A stretch of DNA of 64,000 bases from Porphyromonadaceae bacterium UBA4262 (GCA_002396085.1 DGWI01000010.1:1-64000), one strand, 5' to 3'; shown: positions 26,611 through 36,574, numbered from the stretch's first letter. Notes: a model not told the origin generated them from the sequence alone. Made by a program: numbers and translations.

Positions 26611-27485
26611 TACTTCTTGGGTTCGTGGTTCTTAAAATTGTTCAATATAGCCTTTGCTATGTGCGGAGCAGCCTCGTTGCGACACGGAGCGAAACTGGGC
26701 CAATCATTAAAGTCAATGATCTGGATATTGCCACCCTCACCGACGATGCAGTCACCGCCATAGACCGTCACACCCAACTCGGCGGCGGCACGGTGGCACA
26801 TGTCCTTGAGAGCGTCCTCACTGAACGCCAAGCCCTGCGAGCGGCCGTTAATGACCTCGTGACCATACTTGCTGTGTCCCTCATCGAAGGGGTAGAACCA
26901 GAAGAAGTAAGGCGAATCCTTGATTCCATAGAACTTGATCAGGTCACCCACCAGATGCACATTGATGACAGCCCGCTTGATGCCGCGATAGAAATACTCC
27001 TGCAGCACCTCTTGTGCCTCCTCGGCATGACGGCAGTAACTCACATCCTCCTTGTGCATGGCGTGAAAGTCGCCACGCTTGATCCAGCAACTCTGGAAAC
27101 CTGCCTTCTCAATGAGTGGCTTGACATTCTCGTTGGTGTTGACTATCAGACTCTCGGGATAGGGGATGCCATTGCCCAGCAGGATGCGCGTCATGCGCTC
27201 GCGGGTGCAGTTCTCGATGCCGTAGCCCGAGTTGACCACCACCTTGCCTTGATCCTCCATCTGCTGGAGCAGACGGATAGAATCCTGCTCGCGGCACATG
27301 GCCACGATGTAGTCCTCCTTCACCCCACCCAGGGTGTTAAACTGTTCCTCACTATACACGTTCACCTGGCAACCGCGCTTGCGCAGTTCGTCGGCCGTCA
27401 TGTTGAAGATGGCCGTGTCGTTGCCGATGTGGTTGGGCGAGTACGCGCCTGCGCGCATCACCCCTGCTATTGTTATCTCAGCCAT
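26610..27485 (-). CDS. ATP-grasp-like protein of the inositol-lipid operon
   Basis: This 291-residue protein looks like an ATP-grasp enzyme: an N-terminal alpha/beta domain, CWIKRGDFHAMH as a candidate lysine-containing nucleotide strand, and GGDCIVGEGGNIQIIDFNDWPSF at the position of the metal-binding Glu/Asp/Asn motif. ATP-grasp enzymes usually form amide-type bonds from a carboxylate and a nucleophile. None is required in the known inositol-lipid route, so the substrate is open. It shares one base with the phosphatidyltransferase gene. Confidence 0.75.
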   Translation of the reverse strand: MAEITIAGVMRAGAYSPNHIGNDTAIFNMTADELRKRGCQVNVYSEEQFNTLGGVKEDYIVAMCREQDSIRLLQQMEDQGKVVVNSGYGIENCTRERMTRILLGNGIPYPESLIVNTNENVKPLIEKAGFQSCWIKRGDFHAMHKEDVSYCRHAEEAQEVLQEYFYRGIKRAVINVHLVGDLIKFYGIKDSPYFFWFYPFDEGHSKYGHEVINGRSQGLAFSEDALKDMCHRAAAELGVTVYGGDCIVGEGGNIQIIDFNDWPSFAPCRNEAAPHIAKAILNNFKNHEPKK

Positions 27486-27515
27486 AATGGGTTTTGAGTA
27501 TTGTTGTCTCAGTTT

Positions 27516-28220
27516 TTATTCAATTGTTTCCAGAAACTGCTGGGCGGTGGCAATGTCGGCGGCATGGTCGACATCGACGATTTTGTCGATGCTGTAGGCC
27601 TTGAGGCGCAGACCGTCGGCGACGAGAGCGCGCTGGAAGTTGCGCATGCGGCTGATGCCCTGCTCGATGCAGCGGTTGAGTGTGGGGAATGCCTTGTCGG
27701 TCATAGCATAGACTCCACCCGACACATAGCGCGCGCCGTCCCAGGGCTTGTCGCGGAATGCGGTGATGTGCATCTGGTCGTCGACATCGACGTAGAGGGG
27801 TTTCTCATCGTCGATGAACGGGGTGACAGCCCACAGTCCGTCGCTCTCGTCATCGGCCTCAAATGCCTCGATATAGCGAGCGAAATCCGGCTCACGGAAG
27901 ATGGTGTCGACCGTGGTGAGGCAGAACTTGCCCTGCGGCAACACCTGACTCAAGTGCCAGAAACTGTGCATCGAACTGGGGGTGGTCTTCACCACCAGAT
28001 TCAAGGGCACAGGCAATGTGAGCGACTCGAGGAACTCACGCACTTCGGTCATGTGTTCATTGACGATGATGCTGATGCTCTGGGCATTGCAACGTACAAA
28101 GATGTTGATGAGCCGCTGAATCATCGGCTCACCGCACAGGCGCACCAGGGGTTTGGGCAACGCGATGCCCTCTTGTGCCAGCCTCGACCCCTCGCCGGCT
28201 GCTATGATTGCATAGTGCAT
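27516..28220 (-). CDS. Sugar-phosphate-type nucleotidyltransferase
   Basis: This 234-residue protein has the nucleotidyltransferase signature AAGEGSRL followed by LPKPLV and a metal-binding segment around TTVDTIF. It resembles NDP-sugar or CDP-alcohol pyrophosphorylases. Its position (51 bp after pdxA, 30 bp before the ATP-grasp-like gene) suggests that it activates a sugar or inositol phosphate for the lipid pathway. The nucleotide and substrate are unknown. Confidence 0.85.
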   Translation of the reverse strand: MHYAIIAAGEGSRLAQEGIALPKPLVRLCGEPMIQRLINIFVRCNAQSISIIVNEHMTEVREFLESLTLPVPLNLVVKTTPSSMHSFWHLSQVLPQGKFCLTTVDTIFREPDFARYIEAFEADDESDGLWAVTPFIDDEKPLYVDVDDQMHITAFRDKPWDGARYVSGGVYAMTDKAFPTLNRCIEQGISRMRNFQRALVADGLRLKAYSIDKIVDVDHAADIATAQQFLETIE

Positions 28221-28271
28221 TTCGCTAAATTGAGAATTGAAAATTGAGAATTGAGAATCAACTGATGTAGC

Positions 28272-29378
28272 CTATTCTTCAGTTTCTTTGGTCAGGTCGA
28301 GAACGACATTGTCCTTGCCCTTGTCGTGATATTGCTTGCGCAGGGGGTTGGCGCCAGCCTCGTCATAACGCTGACGGTTGCGCCAGATGTCAATTGCCAT
28401 ATAGATTGCTTGACGCATCGAGTCCTCGCGTGCCACACCCTTTCCGGCAATGTCATAGCCCGTGCCATGGTCGGGACTAGTGCGCACAAACGGCAGACCT
28501 GCCGTGAAGTTCACACCACTATCCATGGCCAGTGCCTTGAACGGTGCCAATCCCTGGTCATGGTACATGGCCAGCACACCATCAAAGTTGCGGTACTGGC
28601 GGTTGCCGAAGAAACCATCGGCAGCATAAGGGCCGAAGCACACAATGCGATCCTCGTCATAGGCCTGGTCAATGGCAGGACGAATAACCTGCTGCTCCTC
28701 GCTGCCTAGCAAGCCGTTCTCGCCTGCATGCGGGTTGAGCGAGAGCACAGCGATGCGCGGACGCTCAATGCCGAAGTCACGCCTCAGCGAATCGCTAAAC
28801 TCGCGCAGTCGTTGACGAATGCCACCTGTGGTGATGGCCTGCGGCAATTGCGCCAGTGGCAAGTGCGTTGTCACCAATGCCACGCGCAAGTTCTCGCTGC
28901 ACAAAATCATCAACGCCTTGCTGTCATCGCCTGCACTGGCCTGGAGATACTCGGTCTGACCCGGGAAGTGGAACTCATCACTCTGGATACTGTCCTTGTT
29001 GATGGGCGCGGTCACTAGCACGTCAATGAGTCCCTGCTTGACATCGGCCACAGCCATTTCCAGGGCCTGATAGGCAGCTTGACCAGCAAGTTTGCTGGCA
29101 GTGCCCAACTCGACCTTCACTTCCTCACCACCATTGACCTCGATAATATTGGGCATATTATCCTTGATATGCTCGGCATCGGCAGCATGATAAACCTGAA
29201 AACTGGGCATATCTATAGCCTTGCGATGATAGGTCAGCACCTTGCTTGACCCATAGATAACTGGAGTACAGATTTCCATAAACTCAGGCACAGCAATCAC
29301 CTTGAGCACGACTTCCAGTCCGATTCCGTTGGTGTCACCCTGTGTGATACCAACCCGTATTTTCTTTTCGTTAGCCAT
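28272..29378 (-). CDS. pdxA: 4-Hydroxythreonine-4-phosphate dehydrogenase
   Basis: This 368-residue enzyme of vitamin B6 synthesis oxidises 4-phosphohydroxy-L-threonine with NAD. Family motifs include GITQGDTNGIG at the N-terminus, LVTAPINKDSI, the metal-binding MYHDQGLAPFK and SPDHGTGYDIAG. The length is normal. It is the first gene of the operon that runs into the inositol-lipid genes, an unusual pairing with no obvious biochemical link. Confidence 0.95.
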   Translation of the reverse strand: MANEKKIRVGITQGDTNGIGLEVVLKVIAVPEFMEICTPVIYGSSKVLTYHRKAIDMPSFQVYHAADAEHIKDNMPNIIEVNGGEEVKVELGTASKLAGQAAYQALEMAVADVKQGLIDVLVTAPINKDSIQSDEFHFPGQTEYLQASAGDDSKALMILCSENLRVALVTTHLPLAQLPQAITTGGIRQRLREFSDSLRRDFGIERPRIAVLSLNPHAGENGLLGSEEQQVIRPAIDQAYDEDRIVCFGPYAADGFFGNRQYRNFDGVLAMYHDQGLAPFKALAMDSGVNFTAGLPFVRTSPDHGTGYDIAGKGVAREDSMRQAIYMAIDIWRNRQRYDEAGANPLRKQYHDKGKDNVVLDLTKETEE

Positions 29379-29493
29379 TAATTATCAGTAATTTAAACCT
29401 TGTCAACCACCTATTTCGGTGGCCGACATTTCACAATTAAACCGCTAAATTACAACAATTTCGCCAATTGACAAAATTGTTTTCTCAGAAACG

Positions 29494-29570
29494 AGAAACA
29501 AGAAGCGAGAAACAAGAGGCAAAAATCTCGCTTCTCGTTTCTCGCTTCTTGTTTCTCGCTTCTTGTTTCT
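29494..29570. repeat. 24-bp inverted repeat after the CapD-like gene
   Basis: A 24-base arm at 29494-29517 (AGAAACAAGAAGCGAG...) is repeated inverted at 29547-29570, built from tandem GAGAAACAAGAAGC-type units. The right arm touches the stop codon of the CapD-like gene. It probably forms a long hairpin at the transcript end. Confidence 0.65.
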
Positions 29571-31584
29571 AATAATACTTCTCTGTTTCAGGCTCCAGCT
29601 GCGGGGTTCGAGTCTGGTTCTCCTCGAGTTCACGGTCGATGGCTTCGAATTTCGACTGATTACTCTTATACTCGGGGATAAAGACCTTCATGCAGTAAAT
29701 CATGTGATGCACATTGCCATCCTTGGCCCACTTGATGATGCGCTCAATCTTCTCGCACACCTCGCGGTAGTCATAGGTGCGGACCTTGGCTATCATGATT
29801 TTCTTGTTGCTTGTTGCTGTGGTCTTCTCCTTGTCGTTAAGCAGTTCTTCGTATAGTTTCTCGCCTGGCCGCAAGCCCACCTCCTCAATCTTGACATCAA
29901 CACCGGGCTTGAGTCCTGCCAGAGAGATCATGCGTTGAGCCAAGTCGTAGATGCGCACAGGTTGTCCCATGTCGAAGATATAAATCTCGCCACCATGCCC
30001 CATGCAACCTGCTTCCAAGACTAGCGAACAGGCCTCTGGGATAGTCATAAAATAGCGAATGATGTCGCGATGTGTCACAGTCACTGGCCCGCCTCGCTCG
30101 ATCTGCTTGCGGAACAACGGGATAACCGAGCCATTGCTGCCCAACACATTGCCAAAGCGTGTGGTGATGAACTGTGTTGCCATCCCGCGCTTGGCTGCAT
30201 CGAAGAAGAGTGACTGACAGTAGATCTCGGCCAAACGCTTGGTGCAGCCCATCACATTGGTCGGGTTGACAGCCTTGTCGGTCGAAATCATGACAAACTT
30301 GAAAACGCCATATTTGAGTGCCAGATCGGCAATATTCTTGGTTCCTTGCACATTGGTCAACACGGCCTCGGTGGGGTTGATCTCCATCATGGGCACATGC
30401 TTATAGGCTGCAGCATGGAAGACAAAGCGGGGATGGAACTGCTTGAACGCCTGCTCCATGCGCTCATAGTTCTGCACGTCACCCATGAAGAGTTCGACAT
30501 GTGCATCGGGGAAATCTCGCTTCATCTCGAGCGAGACATCGTGCATCGGAGTCTCGGCTTGGTCCACCAGAACGATATGGCTAGCCTTGTAGGCCGCCAC
30601 CTGCCGCACGATTTCGCTACCGATTGAGCCGCATGCTCCAGTGATGAGCACGCAAGAGCCCTTGATGGTGTTTCTCACCAGCGCATTGTTGAGCACGATA
30701 GGGTCGCGTCCCAGCAAGTCCTCAATCTGCACCTCACGTATAAAGGTCGAGATGTTGGCATCCTTCCTGTCTCGCTTGTTATCCTCAAATTCAAACTCCT
30801 CCACTTTGTTGATGCACAACAAGGCAATGTTATTGCTCATAAAGTGGTCGGCAAAGCCTGTTCGCATCATTTCGATGCTCTCAGAATCGAAAATCAGGGC
30901 ATAGATACCGTTCTCGACAAACAAATTGGCCACAGTCTCGGGATTGAATCGGTAGACCTTGAAGCCATTGATGATTTCATTCTCCTTACCAGTCTTGACA
31001 CTCAGCAAACCGATGGGTTCATATTTACCTCCAATCTCATTCTTCAGTGCGTTGGCCAGAATCACCGAGTTGAGCGAGGTGCCCAGCACCAGTACACGAC
31101 GACGCCCATCACCAGTGACTGCGGTCATGCGCATATAGATGTACTTGATGAGCAAGCGCTCAATAACCATAGTGGTGAAAACGATGGCCGCTATCGATAA
31201 CACGTTCCAGAACCGATAGAGCGGAGCACCCTTGAAGATGACCACACCCATGTCGATGAACAAGAGGATAAACGTGCTTACGACCACCACCTGAATCACG
31301 CGGTACAGGTCCTCGATGACCGACAAGCGGATGACCGCAGTGTAACTCTTGCTAACAAAGATAACTAAAAAGTAAACTGCCAGCACAATCAATGCGTTCA
31401 CACCCAGCGGCAGCAAGGAGTAGGCTGTGCCACGAGCATAGTAGTCGGCCAACATCACCATGCCGAAACTCATCGCCACAATCAACATGTCGATGAGCAG
31501 AATAACCCATCGCGGAGCAGTGTTGAGCTTGAACTTGCGCACAACCTGCAAATCCAAAAGACGATTAACCAACTTATCAATCAT
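29569..31584 (-). CDS. CapD/WbpM-type nucleotide-sugar dehydratase/epimerase
   Basis: This protein of about 671 residues has four N-terminal transmembrane helices (about 20-140), a first degenerate nucleotide-binding domain (VLVLGTSLNSV), and a C-terminal SDR domain with TGACGSIGSEIV and the active-site segment STDKAVNPTNVMGCTK, as in WbpM/CapD enzymes. It probably acts as a UDP-GlcNAc 4,6-dehydratase for capsule or glycan synthesis at the inner membrane. The start at 31584 is chosen over 31614; the ATG at 31593 is also possible. Confidence 0.9.
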   Translation of the reverse strand: MIDKLVNRLLDLQVVRKFKLNTAPRWVILLIDMLIVAMSFGMVMLADYYARGTAYSLLPLGVNALIVLAVYFLVIFVSKSYTAVIRLSVIEDLYRVIQVVVVSTFILLFIDMGVVIFKGAPLYRFWNVLSIAAIVFTTMVIERLLIKYIYMRMTAVTGDGRRRVLVLGTSLNSVILANALKNEIGGKYEPIGLLSVKTGKENEIINGFKVYRFNPETVANLFVENGIYALIFDSESIEMMRTGFADHFMSNNIALLCINKVEEFEFEDNKRDRKDANISTFIREVQIEDLLGRDPIVLNNALVRNTIKGSCVLITGACGSIGSEIVRQVAAYKASHIVLVDQAETPMHDVSLEMKRDFPDAHVELFMGDVQNYERMEQAFKQFHPRFVFHAAAYKHVPMMEINPTEAVLTNVQGTKNIADLALKYGVFKFVMISTDKAVNPTNVMGCTKRLAEIYCQSLFFDAAKRGMATQFITTRFGNVLGSNGSVIPLFRKQIERGGPVTVTHRDIIRYFMTIPEACSLVLEAGCMGHGGEIYIFDMGQPVRIYDLAQRMISLAGLKPGVDVKIEEVGLRPGEKLYEELLNDKEKTTATSNKKIMIAKVRTYDYREVCEKIERIIKWAKDGNVHHMIYCMKVFIPEYKSNQSKFEAIDRELEENQTRTPQLEPETEKYY

Positions 31585-31758
31585 ACTTGTCATTTGTCTG
31601 AAATAAAGATGCAAAGTAATGACGATTATCGGAGAAAAACAAGTTTTTTCCCAGTTTTTTACCCCCTAATCAGCAGTTTTTTCTTGCCTATAATTTCATT
31701 TTGGGAATTTTTTATTTCATTTCATGTCATTACTCGCATTCTTCCATTTCATTCCATG

Positions 31759-34449
31759 TCATTTCGGCATTGCCATGTGAGGGCTTTTTCGCTTTGACTT
31801 GGGCTGAAGCAAGTGGTAGAACTCGCCAATGATCATCACCAGACTGGTCGAACCGATGATCCAACACCATTCGTCCCAACGCAAAGGCTCAACATCAAAC
31901 ATGGCACCACCATACTGCACAATCAGCACTTGCCCCACCAGAATCACTCCAACGATGGTAAAGAAGACCTTGCTGTCATCCATATTGTGGAATGCGCTGT
32001 GTCCGCTGCCGAACGACTTAGCATTAAACAGGTTCCAGAACTGCAAGAACACAAAGGTAGTGAAGTAGATTGACACCTCGTGTGGCGTGATACTGGCATG
32101 GATGATCGGCCCATCCTGGTTGTGTAGCATCCAGTAATACAAGCCCGACATCAAGGCAGCAAACACCAAGCCCACGACAACGATAAACCATCCCATGACC
32201 GGAGTGATGATGTTCTCGCCAGGACGACGTGGCGGACGGCGCATGACCACACTGTTGGGAGGCAACGAGGCCAGAGCCAGAGCAGCAAACGTGTCCATGA
32301 TGAGGTTGACCCACAGCATCTGCGTCACAGTCAATGGCACCTGCTGAGTGCTGAAGAAGGAGCATAGCGCAACCACCAGACAGGCACACACGTTGACCGT
32401 GAGTTGGAACAGGATGAAGCGCTGGATGTTGCGATACAACGAGCGTCCCCACAATACAGCCTTGTTGATGCTTGTGAACGAGTTATCAAGAATAGTGATG
32501 TCGCTAGCCTCCTTGGCCGCAGCGGTGCCATCGCCCATCGACAGTCCCACTTGTGCCAAATTCAGAGCAGGAGCGTCGTTGGTGCCGTCGCCAGTGACTG
32601 CCACCACCTCACCTTGGTTCTGCAAGAGCGAAACCAACCGTGCCTTGTCGCCTGGACGAGCACGCGCCATGACCTTGATGCGCTGTGCCACCTGCGATGC
32701 CTCGTCCTCGTCCATCGAGGCAAAGTCCGGCCCCGTGACAATGCACTGCTCATCGTCCTGCTCAGTCCAGATGCCGCTCTGACGGGCCACTTCGCGAGCA
32801 GTGGCAGCATTGTCGCCAGTGACCATCTTGACACGAATGCCAGCATTGCGGCAGTCCTGAATGCTGAAGGGCACCTGTTCACGCACAGGGTCGCTGATGG
32901 CTACAAATCCCAAATAATGCAGCATCTGGCCGGATGCCATCCTGGCAAACACCTCGTCAGGATTATCATCATTGGCAGCCAATGGACAATAGGCAAAACC
33001 CAGTGTGCGCATGGCCTTGCGTTGATAATGTTCAAGCAAGGACTGCTCCTGCCGCTGCAGGTCAGGAGTGATGTCGGTCATACCCATGACTATCTCAGGC
33101 GCACCCTTGACCATCAGTATACTGCCACCTTGATTTAATTGTACAACCGTGGCCATATACTTCCGCTCGGTCGAGAACGGCAACTGGGCAACCATCTCAT
33201 TCTCCTCGCGCAGCATGAGATAGTCGACACCCTGCTGATTGAGCCACAACAGCAAGGCTCCCTCGGTGGGATTGCCCAAGGCCTTGATATGGTCAGGATC
33301 GGTATCATCGAGCAACGCCGTCGAGTTGCATGCCATCGACAGATTAATCAATTGAGAAATGCCACTCTCCTGAGATTGTGCATTGTCAAAGTGTGCCTCG
33401 GCTACCTGCATCTGATTCTGGGTGAGAGTCCCCGTCTTGTCGGTGCAGATTACAGTTGCCGCCCCCATGGTCTCGCATGCATGCATGCGGCGCACCAGAT
33501 TGTTGGTCTTGAGCATGCGACGCATGCTCAGAGCCAGGCTCAATGTCACACTCATGGGCAGACCTTCGGGCACAGAGACAACGACAAGCGACACTGCCAA
33601 CATAATCGTCTGGATGAAATACTGCACCTGATCGAGCCATGTGCCATTGGGGTCGTTATCAAAGTACAATGCCACCACACGCCCCACAACAATCAGTATA
33701 GCAATAACATAGCTCCCACGGGCAATCAGGCGTCCCAGCCGGTCAAGTTGCATGGTGAGCGGAGTTTTGACATCAGTCTCGGCACTGGCCTCAGTGAACA
33801 CCTTGCCATACTCGGTGGCATCGCCCACTGCGGTGACCTCCATCACACCGTTGCCCTCGCTCACCGTCGAGCCTCGCAACAACACATTGGGCGGATAGGT
33901 GGCTTCCTTGCCCATGTCGCCTAGTTGCTCGGGACGATGGGTCTTGTGCGCCATGGGCTCGCCCGTGAGTGAGCTCTCGTCCACACCCATCGAGACACTC
34001 TGCATCAGTCGTCCATCGGCAGGCACACGCTCGCCAGTATCCAGAATGACAATATCGCCCACCACGATGTCGCGCCTCGGCACCTGCGTGACATGACCGT
34101 CACGCATGACCTTGACTTTCACGTCATCATCCGTCTTGTTGAGCAGATCAAACTTCTTGTTGGCGTTGACCTCGACCAGAAATCCGACAAGTGTGGCAAG
34201 AACCAGTGCAATCACAATGCCAAGTGGCTCGAGTAGCACTTCAAGCCCCTCACCCAACCAGAATAATTCGTAGAGCGAGATTCCCACCGAGAGCAGTAAT
34301 GCCACCAGCAGAATCTTGATGAGCGGATCGTCAAACTTTTCAAGGAATTGCACCCACAACGACTTGCGCGGCGGGGGCGTGAGCACATTGTCGCCATGCA
34401 AGCGGCGACTTTCCAGCACTTGTTGTTCGGTTAGTCCTAACTTCTTCAT
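31759..34449 (-). CDS. Calcium-type P-type ATPase
   Basis: This 896-residue pump has the full P-type layout: actuator loop with DESSLTGEP, phosphorylation site ICTDKTGTLT, nucleotide domain (MVKGAPE), hinge MVTGDN and VTGDGTNDAPAL, and about ten membrane helices, with VPEGLP in helix 4 as in PMCA/SERCA-type calcium pumps. It should export Ca2+ from the cytoplasm. Its ATG follows the dihydroorotase TAA with no gap, so it is the last gene of a tightly coupled operon with pyrC and a polyprenol-phosphate glycosyltransferase. Confidence 0.93.
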   Translation of the reverse strand: MKKLGLTEQQVLESRRLHGDNVLTPPPRKSLWVQFLEKFDDPLIKILLVALLLSVGISLYELFWLGEGLEVLLEPLGIVIALVLATLVGFLVEVNANKKFDLLNKTDDDVKVKVMRDGHVTQVPRRDIVVGDIVILDTGERVPADGRLMQSVSMGVDESSLTGEPMAHKTHRPEQLGDMGKEATYPPNVLLRGSTVSEGNGVMEVTAVGDATEYGKVFTEASAETDVKTPLTMQLDRLGRLIARGSYVIAILIVVGRVVALYFDNDPNGTWLDQVQYFIQTIMLAVSLVVVSVPEGLPMSVTLSLALSMRRMLKTNNLVRRMHACETMGAATVICTDKTGTLTQNQMQVAEAHFDNAQSQESGISQLINLSMACNSTALLDDTDPDHIKALGNPTEGALLLWLNQQGVDYLMLREENEMVAQLPFSTERKYMATVVQLNQGGSILMVKGAPEIVMGMTDITPDLQRQEQSLLEHYQRKAMRTLGFAYCPLAANDDNPDEVFARMASGQMLHYLGFVAISDPVREQVPFSIQDCRNAGIRVKMVTGDNAATAREVARQSGIWTEQDDEQCIVTGPDFASMDEDEASQVAQRIKVMARARPGDKARLVSLLQNQGEVVAVTGDGTNDAPALNLAQVGLSMGDGTAAAKEASDITILDNSFTSINKAVLWGRSLYRNIQRFILFQLTVNVCACLVVALCSFFSTQQVPLTVTQMLWVNLIMDTFAALALASLPPNSVVMRRPPRRPGENIITPVMGWFIVVVGLVFAALMSGLYYWMLHNQDGPIIHASITPHEVSIYFTTFVFLQFWNLFNAKSFGSGHSAFHNMDDSKVFFTIVGVILVGQVLIVQYGGAMFDVEPLRWDEWCWIIGSTSLVMIIGEFYHLLQPKSKRKSPHMAMPK

Positions 34450-35790
34450 TTATCTGTTAAATCTCAACTCCTGCGCCGGCGTGCACTGGGGAGCAACAGG
34501 ATAAACATCCATCCCATTGACCCAAGTGTGAGTCACCCGGTGATGCACCACCATGCCAGCCAGCGGTGTCCAGCCGCATGACGAGCGCACATCGTGATCG
34601 CTCAGGGTATAGCCCTGAGACACCTCCTCGACCATCACCAGGTCGGCTTGATAGCCTGTACGCAAATAGCCTCGACCTGCAATGCCGAAGAGTCGTGCCG
34701 GCGCATGGCACATTTTTTCAATCACTTGTTCGATACTGAACCAGCCCTGTCGAGCGAGTTCCATCATTGTCACAAGCGAAAATTGTGCCAAAGGCATTCC
34801 AGACGGAGATTTTAAGTATTTTTGGCTTTTCTCAGCCAGTGTGTGCGGTGCATGGTCGGTCGAAACAATGTCTATCACTCCACTTGCCACCGCGCGCCGC
34901 AGTGCGTCGCGATCGGCAACGGTCTTGATAGCAGGATTGACCTTGATGCGGTTGCCCATGCGCAGGTAGTCCTGGTCGCTAAACCACAAGTGCCCCACAC
35001 ATGCCTCGGCGGTGATGCGCTTGCTAGCCAAGTCGCCAGGAGCGAACAACTCCAGTTCGCGAGCCGTGGTCAGATGCAGCACATGTAGTCGTGTGCCCAG
35101 TTCTCGCGCCAACTCGACGGCACGCCGTGTGCTTTGATAACATGCCTCCTCGCTGCGAATGAGCGGATGGCACTGCACGGGCACATCCTCGCCATATTGT
35201 TGACGGGCGCGTTCCATGCCAGCACGTATCATCATCTCGTCCTCGCTGTGCACCGCGATGAGGGCCGGCACCTCGGCAAAGATGCGTCGCAACACGCGAG
35301 CATCGTCGACCAACATTCCACCTGTCGAAGACCCAAGGAACACCTTGACACCAGGCACACGACTGTAGTCAACATCATGAACTAACATGTCAACGTTGCC
35401 GGCAGTTGCACCGACATAGAAACTATAGTTAGCCACCGAGTCCTTCTCGGCACGTGACCACTTGTCCTCAAGCGCCTCAAGGGTGACCGTGGGGGGCACC
35501 ACGTTGGGCATATCAATATAGGAGGTGACACCTCCAGCCACAGCAGCAAGGCTCTCGCCGGCAATCGTGGCTTTGTGGGTCAGCCCTGGCTCACGAAAGT
35601 GTACATGAGTGTCAATCACGCCAGGCAGCAACCATGCCCCACAAGCATTGATGCACTGGTTGCACACATCAAGCAAGTGGCCGTCGGGGTCTCCGGCAGC
35701 CACCTCTTGTATTTTGTCTTCATTGATGAGCACATAGCCTGTCTTGATCGCGCGATCGAGCACTAGCCGTGCGTTATAGATTAGTTTCAT
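34450..35790 (-). CDS. pyrC: Dihydroorotase
   Basis: About 446 residues. The enzyme closes carbamoyl-aspartate to dihydroorotate in pyrimidine synthesis. Zinc-binding motifs are DTHVHFREPGLTH near the N-terminus and STDHAPHT later. The ATG at 35790 overlaps the upstream glycosyltransferase stop as ATGA, which fixes the start and shows coupling; the downstream Ca2+ ATPase follows with no spacer. Confidence 0.93.
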   Translation of the reverse strand: MKLIYNARLVLDRAIKTGYVLINEDKIQEVAAGDPDGHLLDVCNQCINACGAWLLPGVIDTHVHFREPGLTHKATIAGESLAAVAGGVTSYIDMPNVVPPTVTLEALEDKWSRAEKDSVANYSFYVGATAGNVDMLVHDVDYSRVPGVKVFLGSSTGGMLVDDARVLRRIFAEVPALIAVHSEDEMMIRAGMERARQQYGEDVPVQCHPLIRSEEACYQSTRRAVELARELGTRLHVLHLTTARELELFAPGDLASKRITAEACVGHLWFSDQDYLRMGNRIKVNPAIKTVADRDALRRAVASGVIDIVSTDHAPHTLAEKSQKYLKSPSGMPLAQFSLVTMMELARQGWFSIEQVIEKMCHAPARLFGIAGRGYLRTGYQADLVMVEEVSQGYTLSDHDVRSSCGWTPLAGMVVHHRVTHTWVNGMDVYPVAPQCTPAQELRFNR

Positions 35791-36536
35791 ATCTTGGGTT
35801 GAAATTTCTTTGGACAGAACCACGACTCGAGGCGCAACTTGATGACACCGAACAAGGCCTCGCCAAAGATTCCCGAGTTCATCTTGCTCGTGCCCAAAAC
35901 ACGGTTGACAAACACGATGGGAACCTCAACAATCTTGAACCCCATGCGATGAGCGGTGAACTTCATTTCGATCTGGAAAGCATAGCCCTTAAACTCAATG
36001 TTGTCCAGGTCAATCGACTCTAGAACCTCGCGACGATAGCACACAAAGCCCGCCGTCGTGTCGCGCACATCCATCCCCGTAATCAGACGCACATAGGCCG
36101 AGGCATAATAACTCATCAGCACACGCCCCATGGGCCAGTTGACCACATTGACACCGGTCTTGTAGCGCGAGCCCACAGCCACATCAGCCCCGCCGGTGGC
36201 ACAGGCCGCCTGAAGTTCGTGCAGTTTTTCGGTGGGATGCGAGAAGTCGGCATCCATCTCGATGATAAAATCATAGCCCTGGTCCAGTGCCCACTTGAAG
36301 CCCATAATATAGGCCGTGCCCAGCCCCAACTTGCCCGCGCGCTTGATGATGTGCACACGTTCGGGGTTCTCGGCTACGAGGCCATCGACAATAGCCCCCG
36401 TCCCATCGGGCGAGTTGTCGTCGATGACCAGGATGTCAAACTGATGCTCACTGATGGCAAGCACCGTATGAATCATGTTGCTGATGTTCTCTTTCTCGTT
36501 GTAGGTCGGTATGATGACCACGCTGTCTGACTGCAT
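35787..36536 (-). CDS. Polyprenol monophosphomannose synthase-like glycosyltransferase
   Basis: This 249-residue GT2 enzyme has the signature VIIPTYNEKENI, DDNSPDGTG and EMDADFSHP of dolichyl/polyprenyl-phosphate mannose synthases. It lacks C-terminal membrane helices, as in the short soluble class. It should load a sugar onto a polyprenyl phosphate for envelope glycosylation. It is first in the operon with pyrC and the Ca2+ ATPase, behind a TAACTTTG box at 36567. Confidence 0.92.
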   Translation of the reverse strand: MQSDSVVIIPTYNEKENISNMIHTVLAISEHQFDILVIDDNSPDGTGAIVDGLVAENPERVHIIKRAGKLGLGTAYIMGFKWALDQGYDFIIEMDADFSHPTEKLHELQAACATGGADVAVGSRYKTGVNVVNWPMGRVLMSYYASAYVRLITGMDVRDTTAGFVCYRREVLESIDLDNIEFKGYAFQIEMKFTAHRMGFKIVEVPIVFVNRVLGTSKMNSGIFGEALFGVIKLRLESWFCPKKFQPKI

Positions 36537-36566
36537 AACCTAAGGGCGTTAAGAATTATCAAAAGG

Positions 36567-36574
36567 CAAAGTTA
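36567..36574 (-). promoter_or_regulatory. -7 box of the glycosyltransferase-pyrC-ATPase operon
   Basis: TAACTTTG on the minus strand fits TAnnTTTG; the leader would be about 25 nt. Confidence 0.6.

Noticed and set aside
29600..29620. GGTTCGAGTC-like sequence as a tRNA T-arm
   Set aside because: No cloverleaf can be built around it, and it lies inside the CapD-like gene.
31611..31620. -7 box for the CapD-like gene
   Set aside because: The best match, TTACTTTG, breaks the TAnnTTTG consensus at the second base.
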